A stretch of DNA of 64,000 nucleotides from Anthoceros angustus (Eukaryota; Streptophyta; Anthocerotopsida; Anthocerotales; Anthocerotaceae): assembly GCA_010909165.1 (NCBI GenBank), contig MU008183.1:496001-560000 (forward strand), written 5' to 3'. The stretch's first letter is position 1. The number at the start of each line of letters is the position of its first letter. The notes beneath the pieces are model-generated. The model saw only the letters and a program-made list of their open reading frames with translations. It was not told the origin of the DNA and searched no databases. Below, piece by piece: positions 1-11,699 of the stretch. Made by a program: the position numbers and the translations under genes.

Positions 1-105
1 GGCATTGAACAGCTCCACGCCCGGGTCCCAGGACCCCGTCACTGTGAACCTGGCATCGGTGCAAGGACCCAACTTCAGGTTCGTCCTGCGCGCCAGAGGA
101 GATAG
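1..105 (+). pseudogene. 5' part of a host gene split by Copia A
   Basis: An open frame from the window edge to position 105 encodes about 34 residues ending in FRFVLRARGD, directly abutting the LTR of Copia A. The matching 3' part lies at 27,155-27,476. The phrase resembles FVLVAKGDD in the decayed paralogue at 30,252-30,811, so both appear to belong to one small family with repeated beta-rich segments. The family is not recognised; the repeating pattern (IQS, then FL.LD) recalls beta-trefoil or fascin-like folds, which is only a guess. The true start lies outside the window. Confidence 0.5.
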
Positions 106-252
106 TGACAAAGCAAAAGTCGTACGAGACTTGCACAAGATGCTTTGCATAATTAAAGTAAGTAGAAATACAAACAAAACTGTCTTATGTCTTTCACGAA
201 ACGTCGCTAAAACCCTTTGCCTCTTTTAGTGGGCTAGAGTTGCACTCTTTCA
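106..252 (-). repeat. 3' LTR of Copia A (147 bp)
   Basis: On the plus strand it begins TGACAAAGC and ends CTCTTTCA, giving TG...CA ends in either orientation. It matches 27,008-27,154 over its full length with about four substitutions. Confidence 0.93.
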
Positions 253-382
253 CACTCCCACTCAGCTCTAGGCTCACTAAGGTTGCTTAAAGGACTCCTA
301 AGTGACTTGACGATCGGATCTAATTCAGATTAGCTTCATCCACTCTCGCCACTTGGCAGCTCCTACTTAAGCTTGGAAAGTA

Positions 383-905
383 CTATTTTGTCGTTGACTT
401 GGCCTCCTCAGCTGCTAAAGTGATGATATCACTACCATCAACTACTCCAAGTCCTTCCTTATGTTTGTTGTGTTTATGAGTCGGAAGAGACTTAGTAAAA
501 ATATCTGCAGTATTATCCTCGGTATTTACATAAGCCACTACCACCACTCCTCGTGAAGTAACATCAAGTATATAATGGTGATATAGCTCAATGTGCTTAG
601 TACGAACATGATAACGAGGATTAGCGACTAAAGCTATAGCGGACATGTTATCACAATTGAGCAATGTAGGTCGAGGTCAGCCATTTTATATCACTTAGAA
701 GTGAACGCCCCACTCACCTCTTTACCGCTTCAAGAAGAGCTTTATACTCCGCCTCTGTCGAACTCAAGGCCAGACTTGTTTGCTTCTTACATCTCCAGCT
801 TACGGAGGCGCCAGCTAACATAAAACAATATGCGGAAATACTTTTCCGCGTGTCGGCATCAGAGGCCCAATCGGCATCTACATATCCCGATAGCTCGAAC
901 TCTTT
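383..905 (-). pseudogene. Copia A RNase H segment
   Basis: The minus strand encodes the end of a copia RNase H: LNCDNMSAIALVANP, then H.RTKHIELYHH, and the terminal NTADIFTKSLP signature. The frame is broken between about 665 and 905, where the YADADWASD-type part of the domain should lie, so the polyprotein is not intact. It continues the reverse transcriptase frame at 906-2,069. Confidence 0.85.
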
Positions 906-2069
906 TCAACCTATGGAAGTGTAGCAGATGCCATATGTTGAGGTACCACTCACATACCTCAGGATCCTCTTCACTGCTATCCAGTGCTTCCTGCCCGGAT
1001 TTTGAAGGTATTGAGCAGCAGCATTAACAACATACATGATATCGGGCCTAGTCCAATTAGCTAAATAGAAGAGACAACCCACACAAGCAGCATAAGGGAT
1101 AGTAAGCATATCCTCACGCTCAGCATCAGATTGTGGGCAATCCTCAGAAGATAGCCGAATACCAACTGCCCCTGGAGTAGATACGGGCCTAGCTGTTTGC
1201 ATATTAAAACGGGTTAAGATTTCTCTTACATATTTTTGTTGATGCATAATATTCGCCATTAGGTCGATCTCAAGAATTTGAATCCCGAGACACCATCGAA
1301 GAACCCCAATATCCTTCATATCAAATTCAGCCCGAAGCATATCCTTAATAGAGTTAATTAACTTCATACTAGTGCCAAACATACATATGTCATCAACATA
1401 TAAAGCTAAAATGATAAAGTTGGAGCCGTCAGCTAGATAATAAACAATACTATCAGCATGGCTTTGAGTAAAGCCAATAAACTTAAGACGACCATCACAC
1501 TTATAAAACCATTTATTAGCACTTTGTTTTAAACCATAAAGGCACTTTAGCAGCTTACAAACCAACTCCGCATTAACATCTTCATAACCCTCCGGTTGCC
1601 GCATATATATTTCCTCCTCGAGTTCTCCATACAAGAATGCGGTACAAACATCCATCTGATGGATTTCTAAGTTCAACTCTGCGGCTAAAGCTAAAAGGAC
1701 CCTTAAGGATTGGATCTTAACTACCGGCGAGAAAGTCTCCTGGTAATCGACGCCAGCTACCTGGCTATAGCCCTTAGCAACTAGCCTAGCTTTATAACGT
1801 TCAATAGAACCATCAGCATTTAATTTGGTCTTAAAGACCCACTTGCAAAGTATGGGTTTACGACCAGGAGGAAGTGGAACTAAATCCCATATATGATTTT
1901 TAAGCAAAGAATTATACTCACTTGCTATTGCCTCTTTCCACGCAAAGACCATTAGGTCCATCCAAGGCCTCTCGATAGTAGTAGGTTCACCATCAACCGT
2001 CAAGAGCATATGCAAGGAGAGCCCTAAGATCAGTTGAAGGTGAATTAGTGAAAGCAGAAAAATCAGCAC
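906..2069 (-). pseudogene. Copia A reverse transcriptase
   Basis: A 387-residue open frame holds a near-complete copia-type RVT_2 domain. Visible landmarks in order are KWVFKTKLN and RYKARLVAKGYSQ (fingers), Q(M)DV.TAFLYGEL.E (first catalytic aspartate), KCLYGLKQSANKW, and LYVDDICMFG, the YVDD catalytic pair. It runs on into the connection region RPVSTPG and YAACVGCLFYLANWTRPD. The listed start lies in the linker; in the intact element this was part of one gag-pol polyprotein. Confidence 0.92.
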
Positions 2070-2954
2070 GAATAGAATTATCTTCTATATTTTCTTCAGC
2101 CATTTCTGCATTATCGGGCATATTTCCAGCATTAGTATTAGCTAAAATATCCGTAAGTGCCCGTAATGCACGTAATGCTCGATACGGAGGTTCGTGACAC
2201 GGACGGAGCCCCACGCTCCGTGTAGATGAGCGACGGGAGGCACCGCCCAACCACATCTTCACCAAGGCTTCATCCCGGCCCAAGTTCCACATTATCCTGC
2301 TTCACCCGCTTTTCCATGTTATGTTTAACCCGCTCACTCACTGCGCCACCACTTGCTCGCACCGGATCGCCGCCAATCCATGATCGGGACCGCCACACCA
2401 TTTTCGAGGGCTGGCATGGCCAGCCGGAGGTGAGCTGAGCCCAGCGGAGCCTCGCATGGTCTGCCCCTCGGGGGATCGCGGCGCCCTCGCACTCCAATCC
2501 CCGCGCACGCCAAAGGAAGCATCAGCACGCTGCAATCCCTGTCAGCATTCTGTGTTCCTTCAGATTGAGAGCCCGGCTGCCTATGGGAAGGACGCAGGCC
2601 TTCTACAGGCCATCCCTGGCCATGGTCGACTCCCTGCCCGTGATTGTGATGCAGGTCTTGTCCTGCACGCACGGGAGCAGGGGGCAAATGTGGCCATGCT
2701 GCAATGTCTTGCAGCTCCTCCTCACCGTCTGCATAATCTGCTGGCGCATTGGCGAGGGGGTATAGGCCTATGTTGCGATGTCCTGGGTCACGGCTGTGAT
2801 CAATGTACGCAGGTTGAGAACCTGAGAACACTCCTGGAGTTGGCAGTTGAAAACCAGCATTGGGATCAGGAGGGTCGTCCTCATCATTATCGTCATCTGG
2901 GTATGTGTGTGAACTGCCATCTCCAAAGTTCACCGCGTGAACTGCCACCTCCAA
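2070..2954 (-). pseudogene. Copia A integrase-RT linker
   Basis: The minus strand carries a low-conservation, acidic, proline-rich stretch (DDDNDEDDPPDPNAG near its start) between the integrase C-terminus and the reverse transcriptase. This is the usual position and composition of the spacer in copia polyproteins. The frame is interrupted and the 3' half (about 2,070-2,500) reads as GC-rich non-conserved sequence. Confidence 0.6.
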
Positions 2955-3799
2955 AGTCCGGATTGCTCATAGTTGATTCTGTGAGGCCTCGACGGTTCCA
3001 TGTGTCAGAGACTCCCATCGCCTCCCATCGCCCGCTCAATGATGAGCTTGAAGACAACACTCCTGCATATGTCGGTTGGCGGGTGGAGGGTGAATACAGT
3101 CTATAACCCTTCACCTGATCTCCATAACCGACGAATATATGTTGGGTTGCCCTGTCAGCTAGCTTAGGCCTGCCCTGAAGGGGAACAAGGGCCCAAGCTG
3201 GACATCCAAAGACTCTGAGGTGTGCCACTCCATGTTTTCTCTTGTACCATAACTCGAATGGTGTTGTTCCTGACGATATGGCTGATGTGTGCATCTTGTT
3301 CATCGTAGGTGGTCAGGATCGCACTCACCCCAAGAGGGGCTTTGGAAGATTGGAGGCATGGAGCATCGCCCTGCAAAGACTTGCTATGTCCCCAATTTTC
3401 TTCCTGCCACCCCATTTGGGATGTGTAAGGTAAAGTGTATTGACGCATAATCCCTAGAGCCTTACACCAGTCCTTGAATTCATTTGAACTGAACTCTCCC
3501 CCGTTGTCTGTCCGCAAGCAGCGAACCTTGGACCCTGTCTGAGATTCAGCAATTATTTTATAGTCTTGGAAGGTACTGAATGCATCACTTTTCCTCTTCA
3601 GTGGATACGTGTGTGTGAACCTGCTGTAGTCATCAACAATGACCAGGTAATATAGTGCTCCACCAAGGGAGGGTACACTTAATGGCCCACATATATCTGC
3701 ATGCAGCAATTCTAACAAACTGGTTGCCCGTGTAGGGTTGGTGTTAGTGAAGGGTAGCTTCTTGTGCTTTCCCATGACACAAGCCTCACAAACTTGCAT
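2955..3799 (-). pseudogene. Copia A integrase
   Basis: The segment encodes the integrase catalytic core: CEACVMGKHKKLPF (end of the GAG-pre/zinc region), LLHADICGPL (first Asp), YYLVIVDDYSRFTHTYPL, and LRTDNGGEFSS (second Asp and start of the DDE stretch). After a frameshift near 3,420 the domain continues in another frame with FELWYKRKHGVAHLRVFGCPAW and FVGYGDQVKGYRLY, the standard C-terminal copia integrase phrases. The frameshift makes it nonfunctional as drawn. Confidence 0.9.
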
Positions 3800-4984
3800 T
3801 GCTTTCCTAGTTTAGGAGTCCTTCACCGTTCTAAAATAATCAACCTGTGTGACGCAGGTTTAGGGAGATTCATGTGGCCAAACGCATGCCACAAGAGAGT
3901 TCTTGAGGAGATAGAGTTCCGCCACGCAAGCAACCCTACTTCCACTCGGCTGAGCTAATGAAGAGCCTACAGGTAAGAGCTCTAGAACATACAGGTCATC
4001 CTGCGCTGTTCCTTCTGCTATGCACTGATCAGTTACGTCACCCTGGAATAACCTGCAGCCCTTCCTCGTGAACAGGAAAGTGACATTGTTATTAGTGGTA
4101 AGGGCCTTCACTGAAACCAGATTCTTAGTCATACAGGGGACATAAAGGACATCTCTCAAGTGTATATCATTTCCTGTATATGCAAGATCACGGTCCCTTT
4201 TCCTTTCACGAATCGACGGCCATCACCACAACAACAACTTGCCCTAAGGAATCAAGAAATGTTGTGAAGCAACTCCTATTGTTGCATATGTGCAGATGCT
4301 CCGAGTCCAAGTACCACAAGGAAGGTGATGTTCGAGTGGAAAGGAAGCATCTGTCATGATTGAAGGTACACCGCTTGTTGATTCAAGAACATGTGTCTCA
4401 TGAGGCTTGGTTTTGGGGTTCGCCGCCTTTCTTACGGCATCCGCTCCCAATGCCCTTCAAGTTGACACCGATTACAAGCTCCCTTCCTTTCTTCTTATCA
4501 CCTTTGTTAGAAGCACTGTGCTTGCCCGCCTCCTTTCTTATTCCATCTTGGCTTCTTTTCCGCCATGAGAATCTTGTCGAATTTGCGAGAAGATGATGCT
4601 ATGTTCACTCTTCTCCTGGCCTCTTCTTGCAGCATTGAAGCGGAGAGAGCTGCAACTGCGAGTGTTGAAGCTCCACCAGTTGCAACTGCAGCCGAAGCTG
4701 TCTGGAGAGGGCCCGTTTTGTTGTGAAGCAAAACTCTCCCAGCTTTGAGGGAGACTGGCCAGCAATTGTGCGACTGCATCCAACTCGGTCATCTTAGACC
4801 CAAGGAGTGATAGCTGTGAACGAAGATACCTGAATTTGCCTAGGTGTCAAACACTCTCTTTTTTCAATCGCAAGGACTGAAAATTCATCCTTGCTTCTAC
4901 AAGGGTCATGACGTTACTTGATAGAGATTAGCCGTGCCATCCCATTTCCGGGATGTGCAGCGGAAGAAGTGTGTTAATACACCG
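3761..4984 (-). repeat. Copia A internal tandem duplication, unit 1 (gag/GAG-pre)
   Basis: This 1.2-kb unit is repeated directly as 4,985-6,195. It encodes, on the minus strand, the end of gag (MTELDAVAQLLASLPQSW), a degraded protease region, and the GAG-pre segment (VLYVPCMTKNLVSVKAL). Both units begin with CTTGTGCTTTCCCATGACAC. Unit 1 differs from unit 2 mostly by indels of 1-4 bp. Confidence 0.85.
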
Positions 4985-6195
4985 CTTGTGCTTTCCCATG
5001 ACACAAGCCTCACAAACTTGCAGCTGTTTCCCTAGTTTAGGGAGTCCTTCACCTGTTCTAAAATAATCAACCTGTGTGTGACGCAGAAGTTTAGGGAGAT
5101 TCATGTGGCCAAAACGCATATGCCACAAGAGAGTTCTTGAGGAGATAGAGTCTGCCACGCAAGCAACCCTACTTCCACTCGGCTGAGCTAATGAAGAGCC
5201 TACAGGTAAGAGCTCTAGAACATACAGGTCATCCTGCGCTGTTCCTTCTGCTATGCACTGATCAGTTACGTCACCCTGGAATAACCTGCAGCCCTTCCTC
5301 GTGAACAGGAAAGTGACATTGTTATTAGTGGTAAGGGCCTTCAACAAACCAGATTCTTAGTCATGGGACATAAAGGACATCTCTCAAGTGTATATCTGTT
5401 CTCTGATATGCAAGATCACACCTTTTCCTTTCACGAATCGACGGCCATCACCACAACAACAACTTGCCCTAAGGAATCAAGAAATGTTGTGAAGCAACTC
5501 CTATTGTTGCATATGTGCAGATGCTCGAGTCCAAGTACCACAAGGAAGGTGATGTTCGAGTGGAAAGGAAGCGGTTGTCATGATTGAAGGTACACGCTTG
5601 TTGATTCAAGAACATGTGTCTCATGAGGCTTGGTTTTGGGGTTCGCCGCCTTTCTTACGGTCCGCTCCCAATGCCCTTCAAGTTGACACCGATTACAAGC
5701 TCCCTTCCTTTTCTTCTTATCACCTTTGTTAGAAGCCTTCACTGGCGCTTGCCCGCCTCCTTTCTTATTCCATCTTGGCTTCTTTTACGCCATGAGAATC
5801 TTGTCAATTTGCGAGAAGATGATGCTATGTTCACTCTTCTCCGGCCTCTTCTTGCAAGATTGAAGCGGAGAGAGCTGCAGCTGAGTGTTGAAGCTCCACC
5901 GATTAACTCGCAAGTATCTGAGGCCCGTTTGTTGTGAAGCAAAACTCTCCCAGCTTTGAGGAGATCACAGCAATTGTGCGATCGCATCCAACTCGGTCAT
6001 CTTAGACCCAAGGAGTGATAGTGAACGAAGATACCGAATTTGCCTAGGTGTCAAACACTCTTTTTCTTTCAATCGCAAGGACTGAAAATTCATCCTTGCT
6101 TCTACAAGGGTCATGACGTTCTGTACTTGATAGAGATTAGCCAGGCCATCCCAGATTTCCCGGGATGTGCAGCGGAAGAAGTGTGTTAATACCTG
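4985..6195 (-). repeat. Copia A internal tandem duplication, unit 2
   Basis: Second copy of the gag/GAG-pre unit. The GAG-pre frame at 4,928-5,347 is better preserved here (MRFGHMNLPKLLRHTQVDYF region intact) than in unit 1. The gag half is worse than in unit 1. Confidence 0.85.
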
Positions 6196-6447
6196 CTCTG
6201 TTGTGCCTGTAGGTGGACTGTGGGAATTATGATTCTCACAGCACCGGCTACAGCAACAACCTTCTAGGTATTTTAAGCTTCACATGAAGTCAATTCACCA
6301 CCAATAGACGTGACCTTCTCTAGCGGGTGTGTCTTGTGGCTCCAAACGATGCAGCATTTAAGTTTTACCGTTTTAGTTTTTAGGTGGTGGAGGCGTCTGT
6401 GGCCTCCGAACATTTAGGGTTTCCTCCCTCGGTTGCTGCAGGCTCTC
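6196..6447 (-). pseudogene. Copia A gag, part downstream of the Element I insertion
   Basis: On the minus strand this is gag sequence immediately left of Element I. Its last four bases, TCTC at 6,444-6,447, are repeated at 26,520-26,523 on the other side of the element. Removing the element and one TCTC rejoins the gag frame without a shift, which supports these exact borders. Confidence 0.75.
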
Positions 6448-6479
6448 AACAAGGTCTCCTAAGAAGTAGAGACGGCTCC
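6448..6479 (+). repeat. Element I left TIR
   Basis: Starts AACAAGGTCTCC. The first 26 bases are the exact reverse complement of 26,494-26,519; GGCTCC follows after a one-base gap. Confidence 0.92.
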
Positions 6480-7597
6480 TCGTCTCTAATTTTGAGGGTG
6501 TGAAAACGGGGGTTTGTTTTCGGAAAACCGTGTATTAGGCTCTTTTAAAATTCTACTTAAAATGATGTATGAAGAATGAAGAGTTTTCAAATGAAACCGC
6601 AGTGCATTTCAAGGTTTGTTTACTAATTTTCCTTTTCCTCTATACTATATGACCTACCCTTAAAAACACGCAAGATTTGAAGATAACACCGATGGGGTCC
6701 GCTTTGCACATTTTCACACCACCAAGATTTCAATAAGCGCTCACATAAGCGCTCACATAATAAATAGGAAAGTGTTTAAGCCGCTCACATCGTAAATAGG
6801 AAAGTGGTGGAACGATTCAATAATGAAACGACTCGACCGGACATCCGCGAGCGCCGCACTGCTCCAGGAGTCAAAAGGGTTTTGATTTAAATATCCGGAC
6901 ACGGTGCAAACGCTACCGCACGCGGTATGATGCCTGGTGCTTGAGCGAATCGTGCCTTTCCCGCCGTGGGACATGGCTGCCCCGCCATTGGCCGTTGAAT
7001 AGCACGAATGTATTCACCCCATCGCCTCGGCCATCCAAAGTGCTTCCGTGGTCCGCACAACCGGTCTTGTTCGATGGGGTTTGGATGCAAAGCCATTCCG
7101 CTACAATTGCACCATGCTCCACAACGCGGAGATTTGGAATGGCCGCCTCAAGGATTTGGTTCACCATCATGTGTCCGCACGACAATGTGCCGCATATGGG
7201 TAAACAAGGAATGAGTAAAAGGATCACCGCAGCGGTGGTCATCCACCCGTTTCGATTTACCAATCACCGCTTTGATTGTCAATGAGCAAATGTTTCAAAG
7301 ATCCCTCGTGAAGAGTGCCAATGCTCAAACATGAATCTTTGGAGGGCTAGCAACAAGGGCCAGCGTGGATAGCAGACAGCGCAGACCGCTATCCGGTGTC
7401 GAGGTTGGTGCCGACATGTATGCCTCACTACAAGTCAAAGCACAACTGTTCTTCACGAGTCCAACAAGTAAAACGCAACTATGCTTGTCAATCGGGTCCT
7501 CCACGCACATCCCCACCAAACGATTCGATGCTAGATATTGTTTTCGCTGTCCACCCATGCGGGAGTCCACCGTGGATCATACTTCTCGGTCAACGAC
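6480..7597. other. Element I left subterminal region
   Basis: No convincing gene. A 116-codon minus frame at 6,913-7,263 (with PNLRVVEHGAIVAEW) could be a remnant of the C-terminus of the neighbouring minus-strand gene, but no motif supports this. Confidence 0.3.
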
Positions 7598-7929
7598 TCA
7601 ATGGGAGCCCGCTTTCCCCATCATCGTGCCCAAATGCGAGTGCCGCACCTGTGTCATCGCTCGCACGCGTCGCCCATGACGCCTCGCAGCTTTTCTCACC
7701 ATCCGCCAATGCACCGCACACATCTCCCACAACACCAAACATCGGGGCTCTATCACATCTCCGGATGTGGCTCTCTTGCCGAATGCACGCCGCCTTGAGC
7801 CACAAATCGCCGCCACCGCCGCTGAGTTCACCATCGGCTCTTTGCTAAACGCCTTGGGTCCCGTGATAGCCTTGATCTCTCCCACCTCCTCCTCCTCGCT
7901 CGGCCAAAGGCCCAAATTATTCATCGTAG

Positions 7930-8760
7930 ATCCATGAACCGAATCGCCTGGGATCCACGTCTATTGAAATGACATCGCCTGCACTTGATAGCCGCAACCA
8001 TTCTCACCTAGCGCACACCCGCCTAAGACCCACTCGCCTTCCATATCAGTATAGCTCAATGAGCTTCTTCAACAACTGATGGGCTTTTGATATGGGCATA
8101 CCACCCTATCATCTGGCGTGTTATAACACGACTTATGTTCTTGCCTTCTCAAAAGCAAGATGTCAACCCTTTCCATCTTTCATAATACTGAAAGACCGAG
8201 AGAGAAATGTTGCGCCGACAATCCCGCTTGAGGGCGCCGCCCGTGGTGATGTAATCACCGCATCATACAACTTGTCCGCTCCAGCCACATTGGTTTTGTG
8301 CGGAAGCACGAATCGACACCTCCTTTACATGTTGCAAGCAATACATCCCGGACCATTGACATATCATCCGGCGAATGAAATACCACGATTCTAAATACCT
8401 CGACGCCAGATGCCTCGAACGCATGATGACGTTTTCAAACTCAAGGCGATTGAACGCGTGTCATACTCTCGAGTTAGCATCCACCCAACCCTCTTGGCAA
8501 GTCCAAGCAACATAGCATACGGTCGGGGTTCCACAAGCTGGGCCATCCTCACGATGTTCCCACATATTATGCCTACCTTTGGATCTCCGTGTCATACTCT
8601 CGAGTTAGCATCCAGACCCAACCCTCTTGGCAAGTCCAGAAGCAACATAGCATACGGTCGGGGTTCCACAAGCTGGGCCATCCTCACGATGTTCCCACAT
8701 ATTATGCCTACCTTCTTTGGATCTCCGGTGTCATCTCTCGAATGTCTTTAACTTGTCGGG
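7930..8760 (-). pseudogene. Methyltransferase-like domain of Element I gene 1
   Basis: The minus strand near 8,622-8,710 reads a beta-strand, GIICGNIVRMA, then MLLLDLPRG. This matches the layout of amino-methyltransferase motif IV (GD...VDLIxTDPPY) with DLPR in place of DPPY. Around 8,290-8,400 a different frame gives VFRIVVFHSPDDMSMVRDVLL, like the strand and helix after motif IV in N4/N6 methylases. Around 7,950-8,030 broken frames give WVLGGCALGENG and ISIDVDPRRF, which resemble motif I and the acidic end of the next strand. That order (IV before I) is the beta-class order. The match is by eye. Confidence 0.5.
8458..8730. repeat. Tandem duplication of about 135 bp over the DLPRG motif
   Basis: 8,458-8,588 and 8,589-8,730 are near-identical direct repeats beginning GTGTCATACTCTCGAG. 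They differ by small deletions (AG, GA, TTC) in the first copy, and the motif IV codons are duplicated (8,489-8,503 and 8,622-8,636). Confidence 0.9.
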
Positions 8761-9443
8761 ACTTATGGTCTCCAACAACCGCGTTGCTCATCCTCCATTA
8801 TTTTCCATGCTTTGGCCTTCATAACGTGTTCCTTGAAATTGTCCGGGAGTGCACTCCACTCAAGACAAGCATTCGCCGCACAAAGGGCAAAGCACCATCA
8901 TAGACAAGAACATCGCGGCAAGTGAAGCAAGCCCAAAGCCACCAAGCGTTCATACACATGAAATGATCTCAAATGCACCGGCCGTCTGGTGTGGAACAGT
9001 CGTGCAAGCTGACCAGCTACTGACCATAGTTTTGAACGCTGGCTAGAAGTTGCTGATCTGCTCGACAGTACTATATTGAGGGTAGCGCTCCCTAACCTGC
9101 TCAAAGGTCTCACAGTTCAGGTTCTTTGCAAGTGTGACGTGGATGAGGTTCAATTTTTTGGCCTTCTCCAGCCACCCTTGCATTTGCCTCAAACTCATTT
9201 CTCCGCATGTAACCTTCATACATGCTTTTAAGGTTGTTGTTGCCCGCAGTGTAATGTTCGACACCGGAAACACTTCCACACTCTCACTCGCACATCCGCT
9301 TCTTTAACCTCAATGACCACAAGGTCTCTCACAGCTGTAGGTGTGTTCCGCGTCCTCCTCGTGGCCTTTGTCTGCTTTTGCTAAGGCGCATCCACTGCTC
9401 CAGAATCGCTTACATTCCCACTTCTCAAATATCTCGTCCACAT

Positions 9444-10372
9444 ACCTCCAGACTTCTTCATCAACTTTTGCCACACAATAGTCTGGTGTTCTGTTGTCCA
9501 CAAGCCTGTGATACCGCACTTGGGGCCATGCTTTGTTGCATCCCACTTTGGGATCCCGCCCAGCGCATACACATCCAGCTTCCGCCCACGCCGACTTCAA
9601 ACCTTTCGATCTCCTAGATAGCAACTCACTTCTAATGTAACGTACTCAGTCCATGAAAGTAAATGTCTTTCTTGCATCTGCGATCGTGTTGTGGTCCGTG
9701 GCTACAATCCTCATCTCGTCCTCTGTGAGTCCGGCTAGGACATATGCATCCATCCACTTGTACTCTTCCTTGGAGTGCGAGATGGGGCAGACGGACCTTG
9801 CTCGAAAGAATGATTACCCCAAGACGAAAAACCCGTACACCTTGGTCCACCTTCTCAACGCCGAAATTGCTTTTGTCGACACGTGAAGGATCGACTATCA
9901 CAACCATTGGTAGCACACCACCACCCAGGATGTGTTTCATCTTTTGCATCAAAGCCTCCACCCAAGCGAGATCCAGCTTCTCACCGCCGCCTCACAGTTC
10001 CTCGTGGTTTGCAACACTTGATTGGCAGCTTCAAAGTAGACTCCCAAACTCGTTTGATAGCAATACCATCCCTTTCGTCCGGTTTGCATCGCTCTTATTG
10101 CGAGCTGTCATCGTTAGTAGCGGCCGTGCATCCTTAGCTTTCTCCACAAACAGGCGGTTCATCCTCCTCTTCTTCTTCGTTCTCCTCCACAATTGCAGGC
10201 TTCCTTGTTTCCCTTTGATTTCTTGGCTTTCCCATTCTTTGTTGTGCACCACCCGCTCGAACTGCTTTTGCCAACAAAAGCTCCTCCTCTCTTCCTTCCC
10301 TTGGCGGACTTCACGGCGATGGGGACTCTGCTTACCCTTCTACGATCCAACACGCTCGTTAGACCTCCAGAC
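9444..10372. repeat. Decayed tandem copy of the ParB-like segment (unit 1)
   Basis: About 929 bp directly repeated as 10,373 to about 11,305. The junction at 10,371-10,377 (AGACCTC) shares ACCTC with both ends. Unit 1 has many 1-4 bp losses relative to unit 2, for example where unit 2 has CACACTGTG, unit 1 has CACGTG. It carries a broken version of the same minus-strand ParB-like frame. Confidence 0.88.
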
Positions 10373-11223
10373 TTCTTCATCAACTTTTGCCACAGAGTCC
10401 GGTTCTGTTGTCCACAAGCCCGTGATACTGCACCTTGGGGCCATGCTTTGTTGCATCCCACTTTGGGATCCCGCCCAGCGCATACACATCCAGCTTCCGC
10501 CCACGCCGACTTCAAACCTTTCGATCTCCTAGATAGCAACTCACTTCTAATGTAACGTACTCGGTCCATGAAAGTAAATGTCTTTCTTGCATCTGCGATC
10601 GTGTTGTGGTCCGTAGCTACAATCCTCATCTCGTCCTCTGTGAGTCCAGCTAGGACATATGCATCCATCCACTTGTACTCTTCCTTCAGTGGGTACAGAT
10701 GAGACAGACGGGACCTTGCCTGGAAAGAATGATTACCCCCCAAGACGAAAAACCTGTACACACCTTGGTCCACCTTCTCAACGTCGAAATTCGTTTTGTC
10801 AGCACACTGTGAAGGATCGACTATCACAACCATTGGCAGCACACCAGCCACCCAGGGACAGTGTTTCATCTTTTGCATCAAAGCCTCCACCCAAGCGAGA
10901 TCCAGTTTCCTCACCCTGGCTGCCTCACACAGTTCCTCTGGTGGTTTGCAACACTTGATTGGCAGCTTCAAAGTAGACTCCCAAACTCTTTTGATAGCAA
11001 TACCGTCCCTTTCTACGTCCCGGTTTGCATCTGCTCTTATTGCAGCGAGCCTGTCATCGTTAGTAGCGACCGCGCTGTCCTTAGCTTTCTCCACAAACAG
11101 GCGGTTCATCCTCCTCTTCTTCTTCGTTCTCCTCCACAATTGCAGCTTCCTTGTTTCCCTTTGATTTCTTGGCTTTCCCATTCTTTGTTGTGCACCACCC
11201 GCTCGAACTGCTTTTGCCAACAA
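10159..11223 (-). CDS. ParB/Srx-like domain ORF of Element I (354 codons)
   Basis: This is the best-preserved frame of gene 1. The segment VLGGNHSF.A...L followed by YKWMDAYVLAGLTEDEMR and ATDHN matches the ParB-like nuclease fold pattern: G-x-H-R/S, then a hydrophobic strand, a dipeptide before a helix with E.R, and a helix ending in N. An upstream aliphatic strand (VLPMVVIVDPSQC) would be the first strand of the fold. The frame runs about 200 nt past the duplication junction into the next repeat, so its last 60-70 residues are an artefact of the duplication. Element II has a homologous, better ORF at 50,904-51,716. Confidence 0.6.
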   Translation of the reverse strand: MLAKAVRAGGAQQRMGKPRNQRETRKLQLWRRTKKKRRMNRLFVEKAKDSAVATNDDRLAAIRADANRDVERDGIAIKRVWESTLKLPIKCCKPPEELCEAARVRKLDLAWVEALMQKMKHCPWVAGVLPMVVIVDPSQCADKTNFDVEKVDQGVYRFFVLGGNHSFQARSRLSHLYPLKEEYKWMDAYVLAGLTEDEMRIVATDHNTIADARKTFTFMDRVRYIRSELLSRRSKGLKSAWAEAGCVCAGRDPKVGCNKAWPQGAVSRACGQQNRTLWQKLMKKSGGLTSVLDRRRVSRVPIAVKSAKGRKRGGAFVGKSSSSGWCTTKNGKAKKSKGNKEACNCGGERRRRGG

Positions 11224-11699
11224 AAGCTCCTCCTCTCTTCCTTCCTTCCCTTGGCACTTCGATGGGGACTCGCTTGTACCCTTCTACGATCCAACACAGC
11301 TCGTTAGACCTCTGTGAGCAATCACGGGATGGGGACAGAACCTCGAGATCGTCTTCTTTGCCGGCTGCCAAGCCTTCTCCTCTTAAATGCAGCCACCTTC
11401 TGCATCCTGATCGTCTTCCGACTCGTCCGGCAAAATACCATCCGGAAATGCCTCATTGTCCTCACCGTCGTCCCTGGTGTCCTCGTCGTACCCGGTTAGG
11501 CTTCCTTCCCTTTGCTGCGCGGATGAGTTATGCGCATGGGGGTCACCAAGTCCGCTGGCTCCGCTCAAAACCCGGACGTCCGGTGCTGGTCGGGCACATC
11601 TGGGGCATCACCAGCTCGGGTGCGGACACGATGAGACGCAAATGCGTCGGGCTCACCGCCATGACCTACAGACCGATTAGCCAACGGCGAAACATTTGC

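Larger units (their letters stand above)
7598..11568 (-). pseudogene. Element I gene 1: acidic / ParB-like / DNA-methyltransferase-like protein, decayed
   Basis: Reading the minus strand from right to left: an acidic segment (11,383-11,568, rich in D/E); a basic and acidic linker; a ParB/Srx-like domain (10,159-11,223 and its decayed duplicate); a helical segment ending RYPQYSTVEQISNF (about 9,043-9,279); then a methyltransferase-like half (about 7,930-8,760) with DLPRG at the motif IV position. A further acidic tail lies near 7,600-7,924. Several frameshifts separate these blocks. The same order occurs in Element II (48,538-52,418), which is the strongest reason to treat the blocks as one gene. 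Function is inferred only: DNA binding or modification on behalf of the transposon. Confidence 0.6.
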
